NCBI RefSeq assembly: GCF_910592395.1
Contig: NC_088323.1
Coordinates: forward strand, 12,013,501 to 12,077,500
Reading direction: 5' to 3'
DNA length: 64,000 bases
DNA from: Lineus longissimus
Taxonomy: Eukaryota > Nemertea > Pilidiophora > Heteronemertea > Lineidae
Below, piece after piece: positions 21,824 to 33,007 of the stretch (the stretch's first letter is position 1; every line of letters begins with the position of its first letter). The notes beneath the pieces are model-generated. The model was not told the DNA's origin and did no database searches. It saw only the letters and a list, made by a program, of their open reading frames with translations. Position numbers and translations under genes: made by a program.

Positions 21824-22949
21824 CTTAACTTTAGTGCAAACTGTTGTGGCACTGCTCAACTTACTGAACTTTAGAGCATTTAACCAATCACCTAGTTGTT
21901 ATCTTACAAAGATAAATCTGTGTATGCTAACTAAAAGACTAGAAAGAGAACTCGGGTCTTCGTTGTGGAAATTAAGTACCGTTACCACCAGTCTATGCCC
22001 ACAATCAATCAGAACAGAAGTTCTAAACCATAGTGGATAAGGGGTACGAACTAAAAAGCGCCACCTGGTGTCATTTTCACGAACTAAAAAAAGAAATCGT
22101 ATGTAAATGCAGGCAGTACAAGCAGTGCAATCGGAATGTAGAATGTACAACTATGTACCCCTAGCGGAGTACTTTAGCAGACGTGCACCTCGGAGAATCA
22201 ACTGCACCCTCACCGAGATTTTCGGCTCGGCAGTGCACTCCCCGAGGCAGTTCTCACACCTCACCGAGATAAAATGGTGGATCGTGCGGTTTCCAGCGAG
22301 GATATCGATCAAAAAAGGTACCAAATATCTTGTCAAAACGATGCAAGCCGCAGTTTGATATGATCGTTGCTCTGCATAAGATACCGAAGCATCAATTCGT
22401 GCGTCTTATATTCTGATATATTTTCCGAATGAGTCATTTGAACTGTCCCAGTTGGCGGAATGGCATATACATTTTCTTCCAAAACAAATACGTTCGCCGA
22501 TTGTCCTTTCGTGCATGCAGTATTCTGACGTTCTTCCGTAAAATGCATACCGATTTTGCCAACATCACACATTTCATGAAAGACTGAAATGCAATACAGT
22601 TACCAATCACGACGTCCATCAGTTTCTACGCCTCTGGTAAATGTGCTATAATCAAGCGAGATAGTACATCGATTGGTCTCAGCGAGGAGAGTCTGGAGGG
22701 GATGCATCAGATTGCTGAAGGAGGAACAAAATGGGACCTCGATGATACGACCAAAGTTCTGAAATCTACCTTTGAATACTGTCTGCCACCTCTGGGAAAG
22801 TTCTAACCAAAGATGTCAGCCAACTGATGAGAAAAAGGACTTGGTCTTACATATTGGATCGAATCTTGGACTATTTCAAAGATCCGCCGGCTTACCGAAA
22901 ACGGGTTGCTGAAGCTGCGCTCTCGCCGGTGGTCAACGACGTTGAATGA
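21824..22949. other. No recognised gene
   Basis: The first 40 bp repeat the left flank of the preceding transposon. Short overlapping ORFs without domains follow. Around 22190-22280 CTCACCGAGAT is repeated, with partly inverted motifs. Confidence 0.5.
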
Positions 22950-24111
22950 ATGGAATTGATGCAGGAGCATCTAGGTAGGGACCGTCACGCTATACATACG
23001 ATGATAGATGGGGAGAAATATATCCACTACCGCCATATGCTCGAGGGCGAGTTTGTGAAGGGTATAACCCTGAACTGCCAACAGTGGTACAAACTAACAT
23101 TATGTGCCGAAAGTGTTGGGAATTCTTTTGATTTTAATGAGGACTTATTAAAATATCACAGTGGCAGGAAATCCCTGGTGGTCAGCATGTACAACTCTGT
23201 GCGGCTCATTCATGTGAGGCAATACTTTAACCCCGGTGAGAACAACAACAACCAGTCATCTCTTGTACCATTGCCCACCAAACAATTTTGTGTCAACGCG
23301 TCGACAGGGATCCATTCCCAGTATCAGTATCAGCGGAGTTCAGATTCCAAAATCTGAATGCGTTAAGGACCTGGGAGTGTGGCTCGATGAGGGAATGACT
23401 ATGCAGACTCAAGTGAAAATGACATGCAAAGCTGCCTATGCCAGCCTCTACAAAATTGGGAGGATAAGGAAATACCTAGATCGTCACTCAGTAGTAAGGC
23501 TTGTGCACGCATTGGTTGTCTCCCGACTAGACACTAACAATGCCATACTCTATGGTCTACCAGATAAGACCCTGGCTCCTTTGCAACGTGTGCTAAATTC
23601 CGCTGCTAGGCTTGTTTGTCGCCGCAGGAAATTTGACAGCATCACCCCACTGCTCCGCGAGCTCCATTGGCTTCCTGTCAAGGCAAGAGTCGTTTACAAA
23701 ATTCTGACTCTTGTACACAAGACAGTAGTGAGCAGTGGGGGTCCGATGTACCTGTCAGATTTGCTGGTGGCGACAAGCGGCTGTACGAGGTCCACCACGT
23801 TCAAGGCGCTTAAAATCAAAAGAAGTAAGTCCAGGTATGGTGACCGCAGCTTCTCATGCTGTGGCCCATACCTGTGGAACAAACTTCCTGTTTCCGTCAG
23901 GGCTCTACCAGAAACATCATTTAAGAGGCAACTCAAAACTACCTTGTTTGAGGACTATTTAGGGGGGGGGGGGGGGGGTGGCGCCTTGAGCGTGGTGGAC
24001 CACGGAAAGGCGCCCAATATAAGTTTTTCAATTCATTCATTCAAACAAGGTGTAACACTGACTGATCAAGAATGGGCTACGCTGTTAGATCGGTTTTGGA
24101 TCTCCGTATGA
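22950..24111 (+). pseudogene. PC4-like ssDNA-binding protein, ORF split by a LINE
   Basis: The ORF from ATG 22950 contains GEKYIHYRHMLEGEFVKGITL then NCQQWYKL, and a second unit KYHSGRKSLVVSMYNSVRL then IHVRQYFNPGEN. Both resemble the PC4/Sub1 fold (conserved ...LVHIREYY...KKGISLT..QW..L). The LINE enters after FNPGEN. Immediately downstream of it the missing end of the second unit appears, QGVTLTDQEWATLLDRFW with a stop at 24109-24111. Two PC4-like units in one ORF are unusual. Similar proteins occur in large DNA viruses and virus-like transposons, and the neighbouring remnant at 24270-28870 makes that origin plausible. The PC4 match is by eye only. Confidence 0.5.
23243..24040 (+). mobile_element. 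5'-truncated LINE (CR1/L2-like), RT C-terminal part
   Basis: The ORF contains CVKDLGVWLDEGMTMQTQVK, VHALVVSRLDTNNAILYGLP, LQRVLNSAARLV and ITPLLRELHWLPVKARVVYK, which is the standard C-terminal region of CR1/L2-clade reverse transcriptases. It ends with LWNKLPVSVRALPETSFK, a G run and a tail with GCGCC...ATAT followed by ATTC repeats. The catalytic RT core is absent. It is inserted in the PC4-like ORF. Confidence 0.85.
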
Positions 24112-25112
24112 ATGGATGGGGATGCCGTGTTACGAAGGTGATGGTCATTCAAATCAGCAGGGCGCACAACTGTCCCGAGTGTACACCATGGTGAATAATA
24201 ATGAATGAATAAAATATATGGATACTGTAATTCATTAAAAGGTCTGTCTGTACGGATGATTGCCTCATTTCAGCAATGGATGCCGCAGAAACAACATAGT
24301 TGCCCTAATGTGTAAGGGCCAGTCTCAATTTTGCCCTCTTCCAAGCTTTTCGTCCTGAGGGTAATGTTAAAGTAAACGGGATCTATGTCTGCGGTATAGA
24401 TGATGTCAACCGAATCAACTTCAAACATCAAAATAGGAGAATGGTCACTCATGGCAATTGGTATGTGGATGAAGACATTTACATTTCAAACAGGTTTTTG
24501 CCCATACTCTCAAAAAGGTTTCGCCCATTCACAATAGATCAGATATGGACAATGCCATGAATCCCCAAGATGAGCCCTTATGTATGGGCTATCTCATGAA
24601 AAACTTCCCTGACATGTTGTCATTGTCCCCTGGGCATTGTTGGGCTTTACCTCAAACGGGTACTCGGCCGTACGTGTACATCGAGGATTCGCCACCCTAC
24701 ATCATCCAAATTCAATAGACTTTGTCAAAGAACAATATCGACGTGAGCTCGTTGCATATGACGGTTTAATCATTGCTCCAGTTGTTGGAACGATAGAAAA
24801 TGAAAAGGTGAAAGAAACTTCTCTGCATATTAGAAAGAGAGATGGTTTCCGCATCTTGGTAATTATGTTATTTTGGGGAAAATGTTTCATTCTGTTATTA
24901 TGTAGAGACGCTCATTTCGAAGATAATCACACCGGGTATTAAATACCGGGATTGAAAGGTAATGAATGAACAATGTAAATATCCAGATATTTGAATAAAA
25001 TATTTTTGTTTAATGACAAGATTGATATTTATTGTCATCATTCAACCACAGTCATATACATGCAACAACGAGTCATGTCCCTATAAAATGTCATTATTTA
25101 TTAAGAAATAAA
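24112..25112. other. Unassigned sequence beside the virus-like remnant
   Basis: It holds a plus-strand ORF (24637-24942, 101 codons) and a minus-strand ORF (24270-24452, FEVDSVDIIYTADIDPVYF), neither identified. The latter could be part of a structural gene of the adjoining remnant, but I cannot show it. Confidence 0.35.
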
Positions 25113-25688
25113 TTAATATGTGAGACAATCATTGAACATGTCATCTGTGACAGATAACCTTTTCCGCATTGATTTTTTAAAAGTTTTCTTGAAAGCTGGA
25201 GAGAGTCTACATGTAGGTATATCATAATCCATTTCCTCAGGTTTTTTACGTCTCAAATGGTTTGAATATGACTTTGGGGTGTCCATGTCACGAAGGCCTT
25301 TGAGAAAAACCTGCCAACTCTTTGATGCATAACTTTTTCGTAAAACCATTATGTCGCGAAACAGATCCACAATGTTACTACCCTTGATTGTTTCATCCCA
25401 GTAATTTATTTGTCCATGATCATCCTAATTCAAAATATCATGGTTCCCCTTAACAAATTCTAATAACTGCTCGGCTGTTTTAACTAGATTTTTGGGTGTA
25501 TTGTTTTGGATCTGTGATTCGACAATTGCCATACGGTCAGTAATACCATTCTTGGGATCCTTACAATTTTTTGGATCATCGTCGTTTACAGCCTCCAATT
25601 GTTTCTCCAACACAGCATTGTTGGTCGGTTCTACATTTCGGGGGGTGATTCCACTTGTCCTGCAATCCCCTTTCTCACAGACATACAT
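25113..25688 (-). pseudogene. Unidentified ORFs of the virus-like remnant
   Basis: Two minus-strand ORFs, 25688-25425 and 25370-25113. The second ends in a basic stretch (FKKTFKKSMRKRLSV) after SWQVFLKGLRDMDTPKS. No domain recognised. Same strand as the ATPase and spaced like downstream genes of one transcription unit. Confidence 0.35.
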
Positions 25689-25884
25689 TTCTGTAGCAGT
25701 TGATTATAAAGTTTCAACTGCTCATTGGGCTGTAGGTCTGTCCTGCCCATGGCATGTGCCATTTCATTGTCTATGTTAGATAGTTGAATATCGTTGGTTG
25801 CGACAGGATTTTTCCAGGTTGGTTTTTCAGTCTTAATAATGTTGTCTCAGGAACAAGTATCATTCTCTTGACGTGGTCCATTAT

Positions 25885-26103
25885 TCATGCCTGGTTTCCC
25901 AGAACCCCGCCGACTAAAGAGGTGAGCAGTTTTCCGCCCAAGCCCAACAAAGGTCCTAATGCCACAGGCAGAAAGTCACCCTTTTGCCGCAAGATCCTTC
26001 TTTTAGTGTTGATGCCAACCTTTTTATTTGTTACCATTTTTAATCCACCTTTTGTACTGTCTAAGTCTTCTTTCATCCATTTCGCTGTGGCGAACATTGC
26101 CAT
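25885..26103 (-). CDS. Small basic protein with hydrophobic C-terminus
   Basis: 72 codons: a lysine-rich first half, then RRILRQKGDFLPVALGPLLG and a Gly/Leu/Val tail. The basic RRILRQKG-FLP pattern with a hydrophobic end recalls the small core or minor capsid proteins encoded beside the ATPase in adenovirus-like and Maverick-like elements. That likeness is weak and the role is an inference. Confidence 0.35.
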   Translation of the reverse strand: MAMFATAKWMKEDLDSTKGGLKMVTNKKVGINTKRRILRQKGDFLPVALGPLLGLGGKLLTSLVGGVLGNQA

Positions 26104-26401
26104 GAAGCGATTTTTTACAGCATTCGCATATTACATTAAATTAATTTAATTTTTAGGTTTTTATCTGATGTTTTGATAATCGCGTCCCGCATACCTTTTT
26201 TTGCCGTGGCAATGACGTGCAGGTATGGACCGTACTTTTTTATACTGCCTGGAACAGGCATGTTTTATTTTTGCTCAAGTGCCCTCAAACGCCACCAGGG
26301 TATGTGGTGATGGACTCTATCAAACTTGACAATGAAATGGGGTGCCTCCCTTTCAAGATTCAAACCTTTTTACTCATTACACAGCTTATCCATCCTTTTA
26401 T

Positions 26402-27006
26402 TTAGGAACGTACACAAAATTGTTCTCGCCTGGGAATATTTGTGTTCCGAGTCTCGAATCGTCAGGTGTGTCTGCTTTGAGATCGATGATTAAATAGTAA
26501 CCTCTCTCCCTTATGGCATCATTATATGCTTCATGGAAGAACTTCCCCTACCATGGAAACATTTGCCGCCCCAGACAGTTAATCTGGCTTTTGTCACGAG
26601 TTGATTTGAATAGCAAAATATATGGCACATTTAGGCTGATATTTCTACAGTCTTTCCCCTGGGGAAATAAATTTTGCAAGATGAAAATTACAGAAACATT
26701 TTTGTGGTGCGCCCCTTTAGAAAAAAGATTTGATAGCATCTTGCCATCCTTTGCTTCATCCATTAAGTCATCAATTACAACCAAATGCCGTCTTGAGGGG
26801 TCTAACTTGTCAAAACGGTCAGGGGGCAATCCTTCCACAAAATCGATCCCCAGGGGTGCCATTTCATTGTATAGAGGATGGTATTCGCCGTAACATCATA
26901 CAATATACTCAGGAAATGGGTTAAAAATCCTCTCCTGAGTAGGTCGCCTCGTTAACGCTAGCCCCACTATGAGGCAGGTGACGGGGTGGGTTAATTTTAG
27001 TGACAT
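26402..27006 (-). pseudogene. A32/FtsK-like genome-packaging ATPase, broken
   Basis: Walker B is clear in RRHLVVIDDLMDEA, followed by FSKGAHHKNVSVIFILQNLF and an arginine/sensor-like region ending LLFKSTRDKSQINCLG. The C-terminus continues to about 26402 (LIIDLKADTPDD). The family pumps DNA into capsids. Breaks: the segment that should hold the Walker A loop, just after THPVTCLIVG near 26960, is missing or frameshifted, and stops lie near 26910 and 26545. It is therefore a pseudogene. Confidence 0.68.
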
Positions 27007-27382
27007 GGCTTTTTTAGGTAATCAGTCCTACCATGTTTTCAAGTCGCTTCGTCGTCATTCTTTTATATATCAAGTAATTTAAAATGTGGAAGGGTATGAA
27101 AAAACATCACAATACTTTAACAGAAGTAATAAACTAACTTTTTCTTTCAAAGAATAGAAAAAATACTTTCTTTCGTACAACAGCGCCTTTATTATTATTG
27201 AACTGTAGCATCATCGCTGAATCGTTTTACAAAATCTAGTACAATACAATCACTCAGGAGTAAATTGTGGGCAAAAGTGGCAGCCCAATCTTCGACTTTG
27301 GCGCCTTTCATAAACAAGAAATATATACAATATGCGCCACACATAGAAGATACAGGACTCTGTAATGACTTATCATTATAGG

Positions 27383-27480
27383 CCTAGGTTTTACAGTTAC
27401 TATTCAAATACATTTCTAATCCATAAAACTGCCTAGGTTTTAAAGTTACTATTCAAATACATTTCTAATCCATAAAACTG
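27383..27480. repeat. Tandem duplication of 49 bp
   Basis: CCTAGGTTTTA(C/A)AGTTACT...ATAAAACTG twice, at 27383 and 27432, with one difference. Confidence 0.92.
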
Positions 27481-27675
27481 ACTAAGCCCAAAACTGTCAA
27501 ACAGATACCCGTGGTTATTTTTGGTAAGATACATGCAAATCCAATGCACGCCAGGACCATTTATTGTACCTGAATTAATGATATAAGCAGATTGAATTTT
27601 TCTGAATGACTTTGGTAAAGTATCGATGGCATAAACGCCCTCAAATTCCAGTACTTTCCCGCTTCCTATTCAAAC

Positions 27676-28140
27676 ACTTTATCCATCTATGAGAAGATGT
27701 ATTTCTTTGGGGACCTCGAAGACATCATCAAAGTCGGCGTAAACTAGCAAATTGACTGTCTCGGTTAACGCTTCAGCAAAGTGAATTACAATCCTAAAAT
27801 TGCCCTTTCTGATAAGGGATAGACTGTCTTCACCAATGCTCAGAGAAAGGTCAAAGGCAAATAAAGCATAACCGTCCGCATATTCACTTCTGCTTATATC
27901 AATTCAGTGGTCTTTGTACAAATTACCGTTAGCAGAAAAAAGTGACATGGAAGAGCGAGCATACTCCCCCTTATCGAAATCAGGTTTAAGTGGTTGTGAC
28001 AGTATCTGTTGGCCATTAATACTTGTACTCAAATAAGTAATGTTGCTCATGTGAAAGGGATTTAATCTAAAATTGCCAGACATAGCCACATCATGACTTC
28101 TGTCCTGGCGCCACGACAAACCACATTACCACTTCTAAAT
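27676..28140 (-). pseudogene. Capsid-like protein (F54H12.2-like), C-terminal part
   Basis: The minus-strand reading contains INGQQILSQPLKPDFDKGEY then ARSSMSLFSANG, an in-frame stop near 27903, then GYALFAFDLSLSIG, a KGNFRIVIHFAEAL segment and VNLLVYADFDD. The series PLxPDF...FDL...G.xR...FA.AL...V..YA.FD is characteristic of F54H12.2-like proteins found with protein-primed PolB and the packaging ATPase in invertebrate virus-like transposons, where a capsid role is suspected. The N-terminus is not visible. Confidence 0.5.
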
Positions 28141-28494
28141 AAAAGACAACATGAGGAATTATTTCCACATTTCAATATTGCACCACTAAATACGCAGTGA
28201 TTATATACAATATTTGACATAGTGTTCGCCAAGGTTGTCAAATTGAATTCATACTTAATTTTGCAGTGAGAACGATGTTCATAGGCTGAAGCATAATGAA
28301 AGAATGAGTGATTTTTGCAAGTGGTTGTTTAATAAATCACAAACATAGTTCACGACATAATATTCTACCATCAAAATAAAACACAAAGGCCAGCTAATGA
28401 TGAAAACTCACTCATTTACCTTTAAAGGACCGTATAATAAAATATGATCAACAGGTGAGGGGAGAAACGCACTTACTAACTCACTTACTTATCA

Positions 28495-28870
28495 GTACCC
28501 ATATGGCAATGTCCTGTCGTCTTTAACAAGCCTTCGCTTGTTATACACAAGCCCGAAGTGCTTCGTTTGTTCAACTGAAGATATTGTGCCATTTTTGTTC
28601 CTAATCATTTCATTAGGGTATGTGATCCCAGCCCTTTCTGTCGATGCTTTTTTGACCATGTCAGCCATGCCGCAGAAATTGACTTTTTGAGATGCTGCAT
28701 GGCTCAGTGTAAACCCTTTCACCTTACAGGATAACTTACCTTGCAGCGTTTCATACGCATAGTTCTTGGGGCCCCCAGAAACAAATATACTAATGCTGTC
28801 ACCAACTAATTCATCGGTGAGATCCCCTAGATAGCGTCCACATTCATGGTTCCACTGATCCTCTCTGTGA
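28495..28870 (-). pseudogene. Protein-primed type B DNA polymerase, C-terminal fragment
   Basis: Only about the last 120 residues remain: a region containing DLTDELVGD and FVSGGPKNYAY, then KGFTLSHAASQKVNF and a tail with SSVEQTKHFGLVYNKRRLV ending LPYGY. SGGPKNYAY, KxKGFTL and the TK.....YNKRR...LPYG ending are hallmarks of Maverick/adintovirus-type polymerases. The palm domain with the catalytic aspartates is absent, so the fragment is inactive. It is the first gene of the minus-strand remnant. Confidence 0.72.
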
Positions 28871-29337
28871 GTATAAATATAGTGTTACATAGCCTGCTAT
28901 TATTTATAGGCCCTTGCCAATGCGTAGTTTATACATGTGACCGTAGAGCTGTAAGCCAAACATTATTTGTAAGATTTTATCATGTAATTTTAGGCCTAAT
29001 TGAACTCTTATAGGCCTATACCACTTAACTTGTTTTGACGTTGCTAGGAGTTGGTTTTGGAATGTTTTAAGACAGTCCAGGATTAGCGATCGACAGAGGA
29101 GTCAGCTGTATGGATGGGCTCCTGCTCAAACCTATTAAAAGTATCATCATCACCTTTATCTTATCTTCAAGTTACGTTTGTACCATCACATTCCTCCACG
29201 CTGTCTGGCTCAAGTCTTCTATCGGCTTCAGTTAGGACAAGAACACGCCTTCGCTGACATTACATGATGACCCCGACGTGATTCAATTCATATTGATTTA
29301 TATCCAGAAGGCGACGTAATGATAATCAACGGATCAT
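28871..29337. other. No recognised gene
   Basis: Non-coding with no clear repeats. No upstream continuation of the polymerase is visible on the minus strand. Confidence 0.5.
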
Positions 29338-29862
29338 GTGAGGATTTTATCATCTGTTAATTTCAACATGTCGGTTCAACTACCGGAGGATTTGGAGTTT
29401 TCACTGAGGACTCATGGCCTGCACGTTCTACAGGCGAAATGGTCGTTTCAGGCCTGCGAGGACAGTTATGCTGTTACACTTTTATGGAATAAGGCACAAG
29501 TTCCATATGGACACTCATTTTCAAATTCGCATGTACGCTCTTCAGCTAAATCGCCACGTAAACGAGAGAGAGACAAGAAACGCCTATTGAACTTTTTAGA
29601 GAAAAAGAAAGCCAGAAAAATATCAAATGAGGAATCTGAGAATACGGGGAATGCATTGCAATTAGAAACGTGTGTGCCTTTTCACAATGCGGGATACTAT
29701 ACAATTCCCCTGAGTCTCTTTCGAATCAACTTACAGATCAAGTTGTATCAAATCCGACATATCTGCCTCTCCATGAAAGTGGTACATCACACAGTGAAAC
29801 ACGTGCGAGCCAGGAGGAAAAAAACTTACCCACAAATTCAGACAGGAGAAAACCGGACGTAA
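29338..29862 (+). CDS. Unidentified ORF, Lys/Arg-rich middle
   Basis: 174 codons. After LPEDLEFSLRTHGLHVLQAK comes WSFQACEDSYAVTLLWN, then a strongly basic stretch (SAKSPRKRERDKKRLLNFLE). The W-S/T-F...VTL.W followed by S.....RRD..R pattern is seen in uncharacterised ORFs of invertebrate mobile elements, but I cannot name a family. The next ORF (29870) starts 8 bp after the stop, so the two may be one broken gene or two exons. Confidence 0.35.
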   Translation: MRILSSVNFNMSVQLPEDLEFSLRTHGLHVLQAKWSFQACEDSYAVTLLWNKAQVPYGHSFSNSHVRSSAKSPRKRERDKKRLLNFLEKKKARKISNEESENTGNALQLETCVPFHNAGYYTIPLSLFRINLQIKLYQIRHICLSMKVVHHTVKHVRARRKKTYPQIQTGENRT

Positions 29863-29869
29863 AGCCAAG

Positions 29870-30442
29870 TTGAACATGCAAATTCGTGGAGCAAGTGTTG
29901 GCGACTATTCCAAAGAGCAAACCATTTTTGATACTGAGGCATTTAGACAGGTGGTCTATGGTAATCATCATGACAAGCAACAAGCATTTACCCAACCATC
30001 TTTTTTTGATCTAGTATATGAACACAGCAAACAATCTCAACAATCTGTGCATTCGGAATCGTCTACTGAGTACGACGGAACAGTCTATGATATCTCGAGT
30101 TCTCAAAATTCCAGGGATGTGAACGATCTAGACAAACACCAATCCAGCCTGAACGTTCGCATTGTGCCCATATATCATGATGGTACCCGTAATCTTTCCC
30201 CAATATTAAGTCGGACACTACACATACCAGGGAATTCAACCGTTGATGACTGTGTCCGGGAATACTGTAAAATTATTTTAGGGGATGTATCTTTCGTGAG
30301 AGAGATTTCTGTATATGGACGTGTGTTGTCTCCACACAATATTTCCTGCGAGGACTTGCAATTTTCTATTAATGATCGGAATACCATGGTTTCTGATGTA
30401 CCGTCTATACCACCTATGAAAGACTTGTTTGTCGAGTGGTAA
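29870..30442 (+). CDS. Unidentified ORF following 29338-29862
   Basis: 190 codons: a polar N-terminal half rich in Ser, Gln and Asp, then a better folded-looking part with NVRIVPIYHDGTRNLSPILS and a C-terminus ending PPMKDLFVEW. No recognised domain. Context suggests the same element as the preceding ORF. Confidence 0.3.
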   Translation: MNMQIRGASVGDYSKEQTIFDTEAFRQVVYGNHHDKQQAFTQPSFFDLVYEHSKQSQQSVHSESSTEYDGTVYDISSSQNSRDVNDLDKHQSSLNVRIVPIYHDGTRNLSPILSRTLHIPGNSTVDDCVREYCKIILGDVSFVREISVYGRVLSPHNISCEDLQFSINDRNTMVSDVPSIPPMKDLFVEW

Positions 30443-31249
30443 AATAATCTAGTGACTATTTCTCCTATTCCAATTATGCTTCTATTCCATCTAGTATTTG
30501 ACAATGAGGACATTGGGAGGGATGTTAACTGGCTGGTCCTTAGTGATGAAATATCAAGGGATTGTCGCTATCACTTTGCATTGAATTTGGACTGTGGTCA
30601 TGTATTCTCATCTAAGCTGTTTATCAAAGTTGTGATTGTTGTCTCATCATTTCGTAGTCTTATTCTAACATATTATCACCAAATCATAACTTAATCGTTA
30701 GGGTCGATACGACATTTGCATTTAAAGAATAATCTGATATAGGGATTGGGGCGTCAAAGCTTAATTGAGTATAAAGATACCTTTCAAAAATGTAAGGGGT
30801 TAATTAGCACCTAGAGCTTAAATTATTATTATTATGATCATATTTAAATATCATTCGGATAAGCGCTGTATCCTAACGTGACCCGCTACTTCGTTCGCCA
30901 CACACGGCAGATATTATCCATACATGGCATTGTCTATATATTATCAGAACAGGTGTATTATTTATTCTAGTTGTCCAAAGATTAGTATCTAGATTTATTC
31001 AGTGACACTCCCTACCCTAGCTCTTATGTTGTCGGCACAGGTATTTCTTTAACCTTGAGGACAAGGGCAAGCACTCTTAGGGACTTACGGGCCCGTAACA
31101 TACTCTTAGATAACACTTAAGGAGTTAAGTGGTATTCACAAAAGACCCTTAAAATTACGCAAATACATAGTGTAATCGTAACTCTACGTGAGGTACCGGA
31201 CCCATCTTAGTGTACACTTAGGGCATTTGGTGAGGCAACGCGCGCTAGA
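30443..31249. other. Non-coding flank of a Harbinger-like gene
   Basis: AT-rich, with an imperfect palindrome GACTTACGGGCCCGTAA near 31081. It may contain the 5' end of the Harbinger element, but I could not define terminal repeats. Confidence 0.4.
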
Positions 31250-32134
31250 ATGGCGGCTGTAATATTTGCTGAAGAAGAAGTCGGACGAGCTCTCCGTCGG
31301 GAACGGGTTTTTCGGGATCGGTTGCACCCTCTTGATCAATATGACGACGTTGATTTGTTCAAACGGTACAGGATGTATCGGCCCATGCTGCTGGAACTGA
31401 TTGACTTACTCGAAGAAGATGTTGCGCATCCTACTCAGCGGTCTCATGCGCTTCCATGCTCACTTCAGGTTCTGACTGCCGTCCGCTATTATGCTACAGG
31501 TTCTCTGCAACTGCTAAACGGTGATGCCAGTCACATCAGCCAACCTAGTGTCACGAGTTTCTACGGCACTGGTGAGAAAGGCAGAGCAATTCCTTTCATT
31601 CCCTCAGCCGGATGCCCAGGAACGTATTATTGAGGGTTTCTACAGCGAACGACGCAGAATACCAAATGTAATTGGATGCGCGTTGATGGTAGTCTTATTA
31701 ATATCAAGACACCATCGGTGCACAGGGAGGCTTACGTGTCAAGGAAGGGTTTTCATGCACTAAACATCCAAGGCGTATCCACCCATGATTTCAAGTTTAC
31801 GAACATTGTTGCACGCTGGTCAGGTTTTACGCATGATGCATTCATTTGGAGCCATTGCGAGCTCAACCGTGAAATGCAAAATGGGTTCGCACATGGTAGA
31901 TATCTCCTGGGAGACAAAGCCTACCCGCTTCGACCTTGGCTCCTTACTCCTATTCGACGCCCAAAAGATGCAGCAGAGGAACGCTTCAATGCCCACCATC
32001 GCAGAGCTCGCCAGGTGATCGAAGGAACATTTGGAAAATGGAAAATGAAATGGCTTTGTCTCAATAGGAAAGGTAATTTAGCAAAGCGATACTATACTCT
32101 AAACCCCGTGTATTTTGACAACCATAAAAGTTAA
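31250..32134 (+). pseudogene. PIF/Harbinger transposase (HARBI1-like), frameshifted
   Basis: The N-terminal part from ATG 31250 (EVGRALRRERVFRDRLHPLD, then LFKRYRMYRPMLLELIDLL) precedes a helix-turn-helix region with LNGDASHISQPSVT. The DDE_4 domain follows: DGSLINIKTPS (first Asp near 31680), then GFTHDAFIWS, YLLGDKAYPLRPWLLTP (second Asp) and RQVIEGTFGKWKMKWLCLN (Glu). The frame shifts twice, near 31560 and near 31678; ERIIEGFYSERRRIPNVIGC lies in the intermediate frame. The catalytic triad is recognisable but the gene cannot be read through. The 3' end runs into the BEL element. Confidence 0.82.
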
Positions 32135-33007
32135 TTTTAATGTTTAGGAATTCATGTTACCGCCGCGGCTGTCTTTGCTGTTCCTCCCGGCGGCCCCGGA
32201 GTTGGTCTTCCTTCTTAAGCAACTAGACATTTTTTGACGACGAGGATTTCGCATTCCTCCCTGTTATTGAGTTCATTTGACAGGCAGATAGCCTCCTGCA
32301 GTGCCGTTTAATATTTTGTTGATGGACAATGGCACCAAGGTTTAGTAAGTGTCTAAATTTATATGTTTATAACCCAACAAGGGTGCCTTTTGACCCATTT
32401 TATGGCGATGCCTCGTAATTTCCTCGGACGCCATTATTTTAGTGTAGGCGGGTTCGACCCTCTCGTCTGATGTAAATTCCCATGATATTACTGTTGCTGC
32501 TGTGTCAGCTTGGTCGATTTTAGACCTATTGTGTAGATGTGTACCCGTTGTGGGTCGCAATTCTGCTGTTATCACCTTAAAATGGTGTCTTTTGGGTGTT
32601 CTTGGGCACAGCTCACATTGGTGTCATTTCCGACAATCCTTACTGTCCCCACCATGTGCTTTGGTTAGTGTCTTGTGGTGTTCGAAGGTGGCAGCACCTC
32701 CCGATACGTCTGGGACAGTGTCTTCCAGGTTGTGACTTGGATGTGCCCTATATTTTGTCTGTACGATAACCGTCAATGTTTTCTTTGTTAAATTTAAGGC
32801 TTTAGCTTATACCTGGTTATCTTTGTATCTTTTCAGTGAACCCTTCCCTTTCCTTTCCTTCTCCCATACCATCTTTATCGATCAAGAATAAACACGTTTA
32901 AAAGGAGTACATATCTTGGTATCCAGTCCATCACGTCGACAACACTGAATATTTCCTGTGGGTTTAAACGGCGCCCACATTCGTTCATAAACGTGCAATA
33001 CGAGAAA

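Larger units (their letters stand above)
24270..28870 (-). mobile_element. Remnant of a Maverick/adintovirus-like element
   Basis: The minus strand carries, in order, the C-terminus of a protein-primed type B DNA polymerase (28870-28495), a capsid-like protein (28140-27676), an A32/FtsK-type packaging ATPase (27006-26402) and a small basic protein (26103-25885). These occur together in Maverick/Polinton elements and adintoviruses. Integrase, protease and the polymerase N-terminus are not seen, and all genes are broken, so this is an old inactive copy. No terminal repeats were found and the boundaries are approximate. The left limit depends on whether the ORFs below 25700 belong. Confidence 0.6.
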
